Positions 8,383 through 16,601 of a stretch of 37,038 bases of DNA are shown here, piece after piece. The first letter of the stretch is position 1, and each line of letters starts with the position of its first letter. A program made the position numbers and the translations under genes. The DNA comes from Rhodospirillaceae bacterium. Its GTDB lineage: Bacteria > Pseudomonadota > Alphaproteobacteria > MPNO01 > UBA830. The stretch is from assembly GCA_002689465.1 (NCBI GenBank), contig NZGJ01000012.1:2270-39307 (forward strand), written 5' to 3'. Below the pieces are notes generated by a model. The model did no database searches, had not been told where the DNA came from, and saw only the letters and a program-made list of their open reading frames with translations.

Positions 8383-9212
8383 GTTTCGCCCGTATTGGTC
8401 TCGTCATGAAACCGGCTATAGAGTTGATAGATTGCGGCAGCCGTCTCCTCGATCGACCGACGTGTTACGTCAATGACTGGCCATGCATTTTTTGAAAACA
8501 ATTTTCGTGCATCGCTGATTTCAGCCTTTACTGTTTCGATGTCGACGTAATCTGTCTCGGGCTCTTGATGCAACATTAAAAGACGGTTCCGACGTATTTG
8601 GATCAAGCGATCAGCGGACGCCGTCAAACCAATAACACTGCTGTTGAGATTAAACAGGTTTTCGGGGAGCGGGATGCCTGGCACAAAAGGAATGTTCGCC
8701 GTTTTCAGCCCGTAGTGATTTGCAAGATAAATCGACGTTGGGGTTTTCGATGTGCGCGACACGCCAATAAGAATCAAATCAGCTTCGGCTGCGCCCTCTG
8801 TCGCCTGCCCGTCATCATGGGCCATAACAAAATGCAATGCGTCGATCCGGTCAAAATACTCTGCATTTAGCGTGTGCTGCCCACCCGGGCGGTTCACTGT
8901 CTTTTGATTGAAATAGCGGGCGAACATGCCGATTACCGGTTCAAGTACTGAAACACAAGGCACACGAAGCCGGGCGCATTCCTCTACTAGAGGCTGGCGC
9001 GTGCGACTGCTGACCAGCGTAAACACCACCGGGCCAGGGTTTTCCCTGATGCCCTCAATTACCAGTTCCATCTGGGCTGTCGACCGGACCATTGGCCAGA
9101 TATGCTCGCGAGGTTCAACGCCCTCAAATTGAGCAATGCTCGCCCGCATAACGCCCTGGGTAGTCTCACCAGTTGAATCCGACACCAAATGGATATGAAA
9201 ACTCTCACTCAC
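8379..9212 (-). CDS. Pyruvate, phosphate dikinase (or PEP synthase) regulatory protein, DUF299 family
   Basis: Proteins of this family act as bifunctional kinase/phosphorylase regulators of pyruvate phosphate dikinase or PEP synthase. The 277 residues begin with the conserved HIHLVSDSTGET and carry the nucleotide-binding loop GVSRTSKTPTS (150-160), followed by PFVPGIPLP. GTG 9212 is chosen because family proteins start a few residues before this motif. An AAGGA lies only two bases upstream, and an in-frame frame extends to 9305 through the origin region. In Caulobacter this gene borders the chromosomal origin opposite hemE, as it does here. Confidence 0.92.
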   Translation of the reverse strand: MSESFHIHLVSDSTGETTQGVMRASIAQFEGVEPREHIWPMVRSTAQMELVIEGIRENPGPVVFTLVSSRTRQPLVEECARLRVPCVSVLEPVIGMFARYFNQKTVNRPGGQHTLNAEYFDRIDALHFVMAHDDGQATEGAAEADLILIGVSRTSKTPTSIYLANHYGLKTANIPFVPGIPLPENLFNLNSSVIGLTASADRLIQIRRNRLLMLHQEPETDYVDIETVKAEISDARKLFSKNAWPVIDVTRRSIEETAAAIYQLYSRFHDETNTGET

Positions 9213-9278
9213 GTTCCTTAACCCGCCTTTTATCGCCAAACCGATTCGTTCACAGCCGGACCAATTAGTGCACCAAAA

Positions 9279-9287
9279 TGGGGATAA
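9279..9287 (-). promoter_or_regulatory. Single DnaA-box-like site
   Basis: TGGGGATAA reads TTATCCCCA on the complement, one mismatch from TTATCCACA. It lies on the ppsR side of the presumed origin. Confidence 0.45.
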
Positions 9288-9378
9288 CTGGTGATCTTCA
9301 AACACTCAAAAAAAACTATACCCATTCTCACCAATTTCCCTAGCGTAGTTACCCCAAGGGTACTTGTTCTAACATAGG

Positions 9379-9402
9379 CGTGGATAAAAACAGTTATCCA
9401 CG
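9379..9402. repeat. Inverted pair of DnaA-box-like 9-mers
   Basis: CGTGGATAA at 9379-9387 and TTATCCACG at 9394-9402 are exact reverse complements separated by six bases. Each differs from the consensus DnaA box TTATCCACA only at the last position. The arrangement would place two DnaA molecules head to head within the presumed origin. Confidence 0.7.
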
Positions 9403-9656
9403 TAATACCGGCGGTTGAAAATCCTCCTGCCCTCGCCTGTGTGCATTTCATATGTAGACTTAATAAATTTCTACCCCTGAACGATTCACATTCTGAACCT
9501 GTCAGACACAGCCTGTGGACATCATATAATCCCCAATGTTCACAGGGCCTACTAACTACTCCTACCTTATTGATATTAGAAAATAATAGATTGGTATTTC
9601 GTGCAAGATACTGTTCGTGAGATATTCGTGCCATTGTGAATGGGATGCTCAAATAT

Positions 9657-10676
9657 ATGAAACCATTAATTCAGGCGCTAAAAGGCAACCGAGTGGATCC
9701 ACCGCCAATTTGGCTTATGCGGCAAGCTGGGCGATACCTTCCTGAATATCGTGCGGTAAGGGAGGTTGCCGGTGGGTTTTTAAGCCTCTGTTACGACCCG
9801 CAGAAAGCGGCGGACGTCACGCTGCAGCCGATAAGGAGATTCGGGTTCGATGCCGCTATCCTCTTTTCGGACATTCTTGTTATCCCAAATGCGCTTGGCC
9901 AGGACGTAAAGTTCGAAACAGGCGAGGGACCGCGGTTGCTTCCGGTGCGCGATGCCGAGGGACTCGCCGAGCTAAGCATGGATAATCTCCATCAAAGTCT
10001 TGCACCGATCTATGAAACTGTAAAACGCGTGTCGGCTGACCTGCCAGATGGTGCTGCTTTAATCGGCTTTTCTGGCGCGCCTTGGACCGTAGCAACCTAC
10101 ATGGTTGAAGGTAGCAGCAGTCGGGATTATCCAAATGCTAAAGCATGGGCGCTTGGCAACCCAGATGGGTTTCAGAGGCTGGTCGATTTGCTGATCGATG
10201 CGACGACAGAATATCTTTTAAGACAGGTCGTGGCCGGTGCAGAAGCGCTTCAGTTGTTCGATACGTGGGCAGGGGTGCTGCCGAAATACGCGTTCGAGCG
10301 GTTTTCCGCAGAACCTATTTGCGAGATCGCTCGTCGGGTCAAAGCAGAACATCCGGATATACCGATCATTGCATTTCCACGTGGGGCAAACTTGTATCTG
10401 TCGGAAATAGCAAAGGCGCCGGAAATCGACGCCATTGGGATTGATTACGCGGTGGATCCAGTCTGGGCGGCACGGGAAATTCAGCCCCATGCTACAGTCC
10501 AGGGCAACTTCGATCCAATTTTACTGCTGGCTGGCGGCGATCAGCTCGAGCGCCGTGCAGTGGAGATTGTCGAGGCGCTTGCGGAAGGGGCACATGTTTT
10601 TAATCTTGGGCACGGCATTCTTCCACAAACTCCGCTCGAGCATGTTGAAAGATTGATCAAAGCGGTGCGAGGATAA
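9657..10676 (+). CDS. hemE: Uroporphyrinogen decarboxylase
   Basis: HemE converts uroporphyrinogen III to coproporphyrinogen III in haem synthesis. The family signature PPIWLMRQAGRYLPEYR is near the N terminus. IGFSGAPWTVATYMVEG, DTWAGVLP and the C-terminal FNLGHGILPQTP are all intact. It is 339 residues from ATG 9657, which puts KPLIQALKG at the family N terminus; ATG 9645 and GTG 9636 are alternative in-frame starts. It is the first gene of a plus-strand hemE-hemH-hemJ cluster and its promoter must lie inside the presumed origin, so haem synthesis and replication start may influence each other, as noted for Caulobacter. Confidence 0.96.
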   Translation: MKPLIQALKGNRVDPPPIWLMRQAGRYLPEYRAVREVAGGFLSLCYDPQKAADVTLQPIRRFGFDAAILFSDILVIPNALGQDVKFETGEGPRLLPVRDAEGLAELSMDNLHQSLAPIYETVKRVSADLPDGAALIGFSGAPWTVATYMVEGSSSRDYPNAKAWALGNPDGFQRLVDLLIDATTEYLLRQVVAGAEALQLFDTWAGVLPKYAFERFSAEPICEIARRVKAEHPDIPIIAFPRGANLYLSEIAKAPEIDAIGIDYAVDPVWAAREIQPHATVQGNFDPILLLAGGDQLERRAVEIVEALAEGAHVFNLGHGILPQTPLEHVERLIKAVRG

Positions 10677-10683
10677 TTATTGG

Positions 10684-11709
10684 ATGAGTAAAACTGCGGT
10701 CGTCATATATAATCTCGGCGGGCCTGACAGGCCCGAAGCGGTTCGTCCATTTTTAAAAAACCTGTTCTCAGATCCTATGATTCTGCGGGTGCCCGCACCC
10801 GTACGCTGGTTACTTGCGCGCTTTATATCGTGGCGGCGAGCACCTGTCGCGCAGGAAATTTATGCGCAAATCGGAGGGTGTTCCCCAATCCTGCCAGAAA
10901 CTAAAAAGCAGCGCGATGCTTTAAAAGCAGAACTAGGCGACGGTTATCGTGTGTTCATATCGATGCGTTATTGGCACCCATTTGCTGATGAAACCGCAGG
11001 GGATGTTGCAGAATGGGCGCCAGATCGGGTAATTCTGCTGCCGCTCTACCCGCAATTTTCAACCACCACAACAGCATCCTTCACGTTGGCGTGGTATCGG
11101 GCAGCTCAGAAGGCAGGGCTTTCGGTGCCAACAGCTGAAATATGCTGCTGGCCCGATGTAGATGGTTTCATCAATGTAATAGCCAGCCGAACTGATGAGG
11201 CGATTGCCAAGTTGCCTGATGGGCAACCCTACAGAATTCTCTTTTCTGCACACGGCCTGCCGAAAAAGATCGTCGAGAGCGGCGACCCCTACGCCAGCCA
11301 GGTTGAGCGCACATCTGCTGCGGTACTAGCCCGAATAAAGTCGCCGCATGCAGATCATGTCGTATGTTATCAGAGCAGGGTTGGACCGTTGGAGTGGCTA
11401 CAGCCTTATACCGAGGATGAGATTACTAAAGCAGGCGCTGAGGGAGTTGCGCTCGTGGTTGTACCCGTTGCTTTTGTTAGCGAACATTCTGAAACCCTGG
11501 TAGAGCTTGATATAGAGTATGCCAAGCTAGCGCTTGAGGCAGGTGTTGCCCATTATGTGCGAGTGCCGACAGTTAGCGCAGATGTGGCATTTATCGAGGC
11601 ACTTGCCGACGTCGTAAAAAATACGGCTGAGAATGGAACCGGGCCTGCGAACGGTACATTCTGCGACTCGGTCCACGGGGACTGCCCTTGCCTAAATAAG
11701 GTAGCCTAA
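10684..11709 (+). CDS. hemH: Ferrochelatase, probably [2Fe-2S]-containing
   Basis: HemH inserts iron into protoporphyrin IX, the last step of haem synthesis. The 341 residues include LFSAHGLPKK with the metal-site His190, and FVSEHSETLVELD with Glu270. The C terminus has FCDSVHGDCPC (Cys327, 334, 336), a C-x6-C-x-C pattern. A further pair lies at Cys154/155, near the position of the fourth ligand in the Caulobacter enzyme. This fits the alphaproteobacterial ferrochelatases that bind a [2Fe-2S] cluster; cluster binding here is inferred. It begins seven bases after hemE and is surely in the same transcript. Confidence 0.96.
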   Translation: MSKTAVVIYNLGGPDRPEAVRPFLKNLFSDPMILRVPAPVRWLLARFISWRRAPVAQEIYAQIGGCSPILPETKKQRDALKAELGDGYRVFISMRYWHPFADETAGDVAEWAPDRVILLPLYPQFSTTTTASFTLAWYRAAQKAGLSVPTAEICCWPDVDGFINVIASRTDEAIAKLPDGQPYRILFSAHGLPKKIVESGDPYASQVERTSAAVLARIKSPHADHVVCYQSRVGPLEWLQPYTEDEITKAGAEGVALVVVPVAFVSEHSETLVELDIEYAKLALEAGVAHYVRVPTVSADVAFIEALADVVKNTAENGTGPANGTFCDSVHGDCPCLNKVA

Positions 11710-11711
11710 CG

Positions 11712-12149
11712 TTGGGCGACTATTATGACTGGTTTAAAGCATTCCACGTGATCAGCGTTATTGCCTGGATGGCAGGCATCCTCTATCTGCCGCGTTTATA
11801 TGTTTATCACGCTGATGCCGTACCAGGCTCGGAAAAGTCAGAAACCTTCAAAACAATGGAACGTCGCCTTCTGCGAGCGATCACCAACCCGGCGATGGCA
11901 GCGAGCGTCATTTTCGGCGGTCTGATGTTAGCGACGCCCGGCGTAATAGACTGGTCAATGGGCTGGATCTGGGTAAAGCTGGCGATGTTTTTGGTGATGT
12001 TAAAAATCCACTGGCTGTTTGCGCGTTGGGGCCGCGATTTCAAATCCGATCGGAATTCTCGACCGGCTAGGTTCTACCGTTTGTGGAATGAAGCGCCAAC
12101 AATTCCGCTGATTGTGATTGTAGTCATGGTGATCGTAAAGCCGTTCTGA
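11712..12149 (+). CDS. hemJ: Protoporphyrinogen IX oxidase HemJ
   Basis: HemJ is an inner-membrane protein that oxidises protoporphyrinogen to protoporphyrin, just before ferrochelatase. The 145 residues have four hydrophobic segments. The family N terminus WFKAFHVISVIAWMAGILYLPRL contains the conserved His12. MGWIWVKLAM and NEAPTIPL mark the later helices. The start is TTG 11712, two bases after the hemH stop; AAGG lies about 10 bases upstream, and there is no ATG that keeps the first helix. In most alphaproteobacteria rho follows directly. Here a dioxygenase and a pseudogene come between. Confidence 0.93.
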   Translation: MGDYYDWFKAFHVISVIAWMAGILYLPRLYVYHADAVPGSEKSETFKTMERRLLRAITNPAMAASVIFGGLMLATPGVIDWSMGWIWVKLAMFLVMLKIHWLFARWGRDFKSDRNSRPARFYRLWNEAPTIPLIVIVVMVIVKPF

Positions 12150-12256
12150 TGCGTCGTGCACCTGACTTCTGCTTTGCGTTTGCGGCCGGTTTTGATAATA
12201 AGATATTTGAGTAATTCGATGAGCGCCGCCACAAAACTGATGCGGAGGAAAATGTT

Positions 12257-13090
12257 ATGGATGGAACGATGGTTGGTACCGACTACCAGATTCTCGAACT
12301 GAAGCCTTACAACCCTTCTATCGGAGCGACGGTCGGTAATATCGACCTGACCCGGCCGCTGAGAGATCAGGAAATCGCCGAGCTTAAGGCCGCCTTTACC
12401 GAATACCAGGTATTGTTTTTTCGCGATCAGAAAATCAGCCACAACGATCATGCTCGGCTTGCTGGATATTTCGGCACTATTGGTCAGCATGTTGGCAAAA
12501 AGACCAACAGCCAAGAAAGTGATGATCCCCGGGTGCGTAAATTCTATGCCTCGGGCGATGTGCCGCGCGTATCCGGCAATCTGTGGCACACCGATCAGTC
12601 CTGCGCCCCCGTCCCGCCGATGGCAAGCATTCTGTATTTGCACACCATCCCGGACAATGGCGGTGGCGATACCGGCTATGCCAGCATGTATGCTGCTTAT
12701 GACGCCCTGTCCGACCGTATGAAGGCCCACCTAGAAGGGCTGACGGCAGTGCATGAGGGCAAACACCAGTTCGGTGAGGGAACGCCAGATGCGGTTCATC
12801 CGGTAGTCGTCCGCCATCCCGTGAGTGGCCGCAAGCTGCTTTATGTGAACCCAGCTTTCACAATCAAAATCAACGACGTGTCCTATGAGGAAAGCGAAGC
12901 TCTGCTGAAGTTTCTGTACGCGCATTGTCTGCAAGAAGAATGGACAACGCGTTTTAAATGGGCGCCTCATTCAATTGCATTCTGGGATAACCGTTGTGTC
13001 TGGCATCGAGCTATCGGTGATTATCTGCCGCAGGTGCGATCCGGTTTCCGAGTTCAGATCGAGGGAGAATCGCCGCCCGTCATGGCGTAG
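12257..13090 (+). CDS. TauD/TfdA-family Fe(II)/2-oxoglutarate-dependent dioxygenase
   Basis: The 277-residue enzyme is intact. The iron ligands fit WHTDQS (His111, Asp113) and WDNRCVWHRA (His250), with Arg261 or Arg265 in the position that binds 2-oxoglutarate. AHPVVVRHPVSGRKLLYVN is typical of the family. Members hydroxylate taurine, alkyl sulfates, aryloxyacids, carnitine precursors and others; the sequence does not identify the substrate. ATG 12257 has GGAGG ten bases upstream. It lies between hemJ and rho, where most relatives have nothing, and its 3' end nearly abuts the remains of a formaldehyde-detoxification gene on the other strand. Confidence 0.92.
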   Translation: MDGTMVGTDYQILELKPYNPSIGATVGNIDLTRPLRDQEIAELKAAFTEYQVLFFRDQKISHNDHARLAGYFGTIGQHVGKKTNSQESDDPRVRKFYASGDVPRVSGNLWHTDQSCAPVPPMASILYLHTIPDNGGGDTGYASMYAAYDALSDRMKAHLEGLTAVHEGKHQFGEGTPDAVHPVVVRHPVSGRKLLYVNPAFTIKINDVSYEESEALLKFLYAHCLQEEWTTRFKWAPHSIAFWDNRCVWHRAIGDYLPQVRSGFRVQIEGESPPVMA

Positions 13091-13099
13091 ATATACTCG

Positions 13100-13601
13100 A
13101 GCGTATTTAACCGGCGCAAGATTGATTTTTGCAGTCCAGTAGCGGGGTTTACGACTCGCGGCGTGGCCGCCATCGAATGGCCCAGAACCCCTTGTCGCTT
13201 CCAATCACTTGGGAAATCAGTCTTTAGAGCCGACGGCAGGTCGTGGGTGATATAGGAATACATGTTAAAATGCGTCGCCCACGGTGCCTGGGTCGCGTCG
13301 AGATAGAAGCCGGCCCCTTGGCCAAGATCGTAAGTGTCGTCATCCGGCACGTCGTCATTGCGTGGGCTTGTATCGGGGGCTACCACCATCAGACCGAGTT
13401 CGGCGGCGATGCCATAGGCCCCGGCTTTGGTGGTGAAATTATCCTCGGTGCAGGCCAGGCCGGCGAGCCAGGTAACGACGGGCACCGGTCCATCCGGCGG
13501 TACAAAGACCGAAATCTGCATATTGCAGCCACAAGCATTCGATTCCTCGCTGTAATACCTAAGGGTGCCTCAGTGGTGGTGGTGTTGCGGGATGTTTTCA
13601 T
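13100..13601 (-). pseudogene. Broken S-formylglutathione hydrolase
   Basis: The middle of the frame is clearly an S-formylglutathione hydrolase: WLAGLACTEDNFTTKAGA, VAPDTSPRNDDVPDDD, GQGAGFYLDATQAPWATHF, and the nucleophile region LGHSM. The enzyme would release formate and glutathione in formaldehyde oxidation. Two lesions are visible. At the front, an ATG frame (13601) must shift to join GTLRYYSEESNACGCNMQISVF. At GHSM, the expected GGHGAL is read only after a one-base shift, as GGHAASRKPRYW, and homology fades within about 20 codons. The C-terminal 100 or more residues, with the catalytic Asp and His, are missing. No adhC-like partner is present. Confidence 0.85.
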
Positions 13602-14175
13602 GCTTATCTCGTCTTTCGGTCGGTCAGGCGGGCATGTGGGAATAAAGCTCTTGCCTCGACCAATGGTTAGGAACGACAGGCCTTTTAGGCTAAATCGCGG
13701 GCATGATATAGGGATAAAAAATGCGCTTGGATTGAATGGGGATATCCCGAACTTGTTGGCAGCCTAATTACCAGGCACGCCTAATTGGTATTGCAAATCA
13801 GGACACATCATGCCCCAAATCGCGCGGGGCTCAAAGTGTCTGGTTCGAAACACCCGAAAATATATGCAAGGTCTCACATCTTTAGCTCAATGACCTCCGT
13901 GTGCGGAAATCTGAGGACCCGCCATCGGCATTCAGCACCCTTACCGTGAATAGCGGCGGCAGATAGCCTGTTCCGGTGATGAGAATATATTCATCATTTG
14001 ACTTGATGCTTGGAATTTACTAATTAGTCGTCCTATTGTGAAGGCATTCTGCCCGACTGTATTCTCAAAATAAAAAACCAAAACGTCCGGCGTCTTAGCG
14101 GTGATCAGCCGCTCTTCCCTCCGAAAACGCTTGTCTAGCGCTATATCTCCCATTCTACATTCCCGGTCCAACACC
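13602..14175. other. Gene-free stretch upstream of rho
   Basis: Apart from the broken hydrolase, about 570 bases precede rho without a recognisable gene. A plus-strand frame from about 13600 to 13767 ends in IKNALGLNGDIPNLLAA and looks mildly protein-like, but I cannot assign it. The 3' part, 13990-14175, is AT-rich and holds the presumed rho promoter. Confidence 0.4.
13998..14026 (+). promoter_or_regulatory. Candidate sigma-70-type promoter for rho
   Basis: TTGACT (13998-14003) and TAATTA (14021-14026) are separated by 17 bases. A start near 14033 would leave a leader of about 140 bases before the rho ATG. Rho leaders are often long and used for autoregulation, but no attenuator is evident. 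Confidence 0.4.
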
Positions 14176-15432
14176 ATGAACCTCAAAGAACTCAAACAAA
14201 AACCCCCCGCTGATCTGCTCACCTATGCTGAAGAGCTCGAGATCGAAAACGCCTCGACGATGCGAAAACAAGACATCATGTTTGCTATCCTCAAACAGCT
14301 AGCCGAGAACGACGTCCCTATTTTTGGCGATGGAGTGATCGAAATCCTGCAGGACGGCTTCGGATTTTTGCGGTCGCCCGAAGCAAATTATCTGCCCGGT
14401 CCCGACGACATTTATGTATCGCCGAGCCAGATTCGGCGCTTTGCGCTGCGCACTGGCGACACGGTTGAGGGTGAGATCCGCGCCCCCAAGGATGGCGAGC
14501 GGTATTTTGCGCTGCTTAAGGTTGGGCTGATTAATTTTGACGAACCCGATAAGGTCCGTCACCGCATCAATTTCGATAATCTGACGCCGCTTTATCCTGA
14601 AGAAAAATTGATGCTTGGTAGCGATGATCCGACTCACACGGATATGACGCCACGTATTGTCGACCTCATCACCCCTCTCGGCAAGGGCCAGCGCGGCCTA
14701 ATCGTGGCCCCGCCGCGCACCGGCAAGACGATGATGCTGCAGTCTATTGCCGCGGCAATCACTGCGAACCATCCGGAGGTTTATCTGATTGTCTTGCTGA
14801 TCGACGAGCGGCCTGAAGAAGTCACCGACATGCAGCGTTCGGTGAATGGCGAGGTTATTTCGTCGACTTTCGATGAGCCCGCATCGCGTCACGTCCAAGT
14901 GTCCGACATGGTGATTGAAAAAGCCAAAAGGTTGGTCGAACATAAGCACGACGTCGTCATCCTGTTAGACTCGATCACCCGTCTCGCGCGCGCCTACAAC
15001 ACAGTGGTGCCGTCCTCTGGTAAGGTATTGACCGGCGGTGTGGACGCCAACGCCTTGCAGCGCCCTAAACGCTTTTTCGGGGCGGCCCGAAACATTGAAG
15101 AGGGTGGCTCGATGACAATTATCGGTACCGCGCTAATAGATACCGGCTCGCGCATGGACGAGGTCATCTTTGAGGAATTCAAGGGTACAGGCAACTCTGA
15201 GATTATCCTCGACCGCAAGCTTGCTGACAAGCGTACCTTTCCCGCAATGGACATCACTAAGTCCGGCACTCGGAAAGAAGAATTATTAGTAGACAAGGGC
15301 ACGCTATCGAAGATGTGGGTGCTGCGCCGGATCTTGACACCGATGGGTGTGATTGATTCTATGGAATTCCTAGTCGGTAAGCTCAAGGGCACCAAGTCAA
15401 ACGAGGACTTCTTTGATTCGATGAACCAATAA
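14176..15432 (+). CDS. rho: Transcription termination factor Rho
   Basis: Rho is the hexameric RNA-dependent ATPase that ends transcription. The protein is 418 residues. It begins [15 protein letters not shown] (Rho N domain), followed by the RNA-binding [23 protein letters not shown]. The P-loop is [10 protein letters not shown], and [25 protein letters not shown] and the Q/R-loop region [20 protein letters not shown] all match. ATG 14176 is chosen as the family start; an in-frame ATG at 14101 would add a non-conserved basic leader. No good ribosome site precedes 14176. The usual alphaproteobacterial neighbours after rho (mnmE, mnmG, parAB) are absent. Confidence 0.97.
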   Translation: MNLKELKQKPPADLLTYAEELEIENASTMRKQDIMFAILKQLAENDVPIFGDGVIEILQDGFGFLRSPEANYLPGPDDIYVSPSQIRRFALRTGDTVEGEIRAPKDGERYFALLKVGLINFDEPDKVRHRINFDNLTPLYPEEKLMLGSDDPTHTDMTPRIVDLITPLGKGQRGLIVAPPRTGKTMMLQSIAAAITANHPEVYLIVLLIDERPEEVTDMQRSVNGEVISSTFDEPASRHVQVSDMVIEKAKRLVEHKHDVVILLDSITRLARAYNTVVPSSGKVLTGGVDANALQRPKRFFGAARNIEEGGSMTIIGTALIDTGSRMDEVIFEEFKGTGNSEIILDRKLADKRTFPAMDITKSGTRKEELLVDKGTLSKMWVLRRILTPMGVIDSMEFLVGKLKGTKSNEDFFDSMNQ

Positions 15433-15486
15433 CCCCACTGGGGCAGCGATTAAAAAAGGGTGTCTCAACCAACCCCTCTTTTTATA
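15433..15486 (+). terminator. Hairpins and T-run after rho
   Basis: CCCC-ACT-GGGG lies directly after the stop. A second weak stem (AGGGT near 15457 with ACCCCT near 15472) is followed by TCTTTTTATAT. It separates rho from the convergent oxidoreductase gene. Confidence 0.45.
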
Positions 15487-15505
15487 TATGCAACTGACGT
15501 CAGAC

Positions 15506-16480
15506 TTATGGCTCTAGAATGATTGATCCAGTAGTCTTCCGAGCAGCCAGATCGCGATGTGCGCGCGCGGCTTCGCGGAGGGAATATTTGTGGTTTACCT
15601 CGATTTTCACGTCGCCCGACTTTATCATTTTCATCACGTCGCCGGCCATTCTCCGCATGTTTTCCGGCGTATCGGCAAAGTGGAACAAGGTTGGGCGGGT
15701 CATCATTAGTGACCCCTTCTGCGCCAGGATACTGGGGTCGAACGGCGGGATTGGGCCCGACGCGTTACCGAACGTGACGAACAGTCCACGGTGCTGTAAA
15801 CAGTCGAGCGATGCGGGGAAAGTGCCCTTGCCGATTGAATCATACACCACTGGAACCATCGCCCCTTTGGTAATTTTACGTACCCTGTCGACGAAGTTTT
15901 CGCGACTGTAAATGATTGGATAGTCGCAGCCATGCGCTTTGGCGAGTCGAGCCTTACCAGGTGAGCCGACAGTGCCGATAACGGTTGCGCCCAGCGCTTT
16001 CGCCCACTGGCACAGGATCAGCCCCACGCCGCCGGCTGCAGCGTGGACTAGGATAACGTCATTCTTGCTAACTTTATATACTTGGCGGATCAGGAACTGT
16101 ACGGTCATGCCCTGCAGCATCATTGCTGCTGCTGTATCGTCAGCAATTTCGCGCGGCACCTTCACCAGTTTGCCGGAGTCTATGTTGAGGATCTCCGAGT
16201 AACAACCAGCACCGGCTGTCCCTGTGGCGACCCGGTCGCCTATCTTGAAGTTGGTGACGCCAGCGCCCACCGCCTCGATTTCTCCGCAAATTTCCCCACC
16301 TGGGGTGAACGGCATCGGCATAGGGTATAAGCCGGAGCGCTGATAGATATCGATAAAATTCACGCCGATAGCGCGTGCGCGCAAGGTAACTTCGCCTTTA
16401 GCCGGACGGCCGATTTCAATGTCGCGCCATTTCATAACCGAGGGGGCGCCCGCTTTTTCCACGACAATGGCTTTAGGCAT
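15506..16480 (-). CDS. NADPH:quinone oxidoreductase (zinc-free MDR family)
   Basis: The 324-residue protein is a medium-chain dehydrogenase/reductase of the quinone oxidoreductase branch. It has VNFIDIYQRSGLYP and PFTPGGEICGEIEAVG in the catalytic half. The NADPH-binding HAAAGGVGLILCQWAKALGA lies in the Rossmann half, and the zinc-binding Cys of alcohol dehydrogenases are lacking. Members reduce quinones or other electrophiles by NADPH. ATG 16480 is chosen for the AAGGA about seven bases upstream and the family N terminus MPKAIVVEK. It seems to be a single-gene unit. Confidence 0.92.
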   Translation of the reverse strand: MPKAIVVEKAGAPSVMKWRDIEIGRPAKGEVTLRARAIGVNFIDIYQRSGLYPMPMPFTPGGEICGEIEAVGAGVTNFKIGDRVATGTAGAGCYSEILNIDSGKLVKVPREIADDTAAAMMLQGMTVQFLIRQVYKVSKNDVILVHAAAGGVGLILCQWAKALGATVIGTVGSPGKARLAKAHGCDYPIIYSRENFVDRVRKITKGAMVPVVYDSIGKGTFPASLDCLQHRGLFVTFGNASGPIPPFDPSILAQKGSLMMTRPTLFHFADTPENMRRMAGDVMKMIKSGDVKIEVNHKYSLREAARAHRDLAARKTTGSIILEP

Positions 16481-16601
16481 GAGTTTTTCCTTTTTGATCG
16501 GTGCGTGGACTTTTTCAAGCCCTGTCGTTCTATGAGTAACGGGTGGACCACATGTCCGCACCGTTGTTGTCAACTGGTGTCTGTCAAATGTAGCCGGATG
16601 G

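Larger units (their letters stand above)
9213..9656. other. Probable chromosomal replication origin (oriC)
   Basis: About 440 bases without a gene separate the divergent ppsR-family gene and hemE, the position of the origin in Caulobacter and other alphaproteobacteria. The stretch has three DnaA-box-like sites with one mismatch each to TTATCCACA: 9279-9287 (complement), 9379-9387 (complement) and 9394-9402. The last two form a perfect 9-bp inverted repeat. A weaker site lies at 9514-9522. The hemE-proximal part, roughly 9566-9600, is AT-rich and could be the unwinding element. All genes on either side are transcribed away from it, as expected near an origin. TTAA-N7-TTTA at 9218-9232 is one base off the CtrA half-site pair. 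Function is inferred from synteny and motifs. Confidence 0.75.

Noticed and set aside
9482-9487. GANTC (CcrM) sites in the presumed origin
   Set aside because: Two sites in 440 bases is about the number expected by chance.
9514-9544. Further DnaA-box candidates (TGTGGACAT and ATGTTCACA)
   Set aside because: They carry two or more mismatches to the consensus and were counted only as weak support.
13243-13767. Long plus-strand frame of 174 codons across the hydrolase remnant
   Set aside because: Most of it is antisense to the clear S-formylglutathione hydrolase peptide and it has no recognisable motifs.
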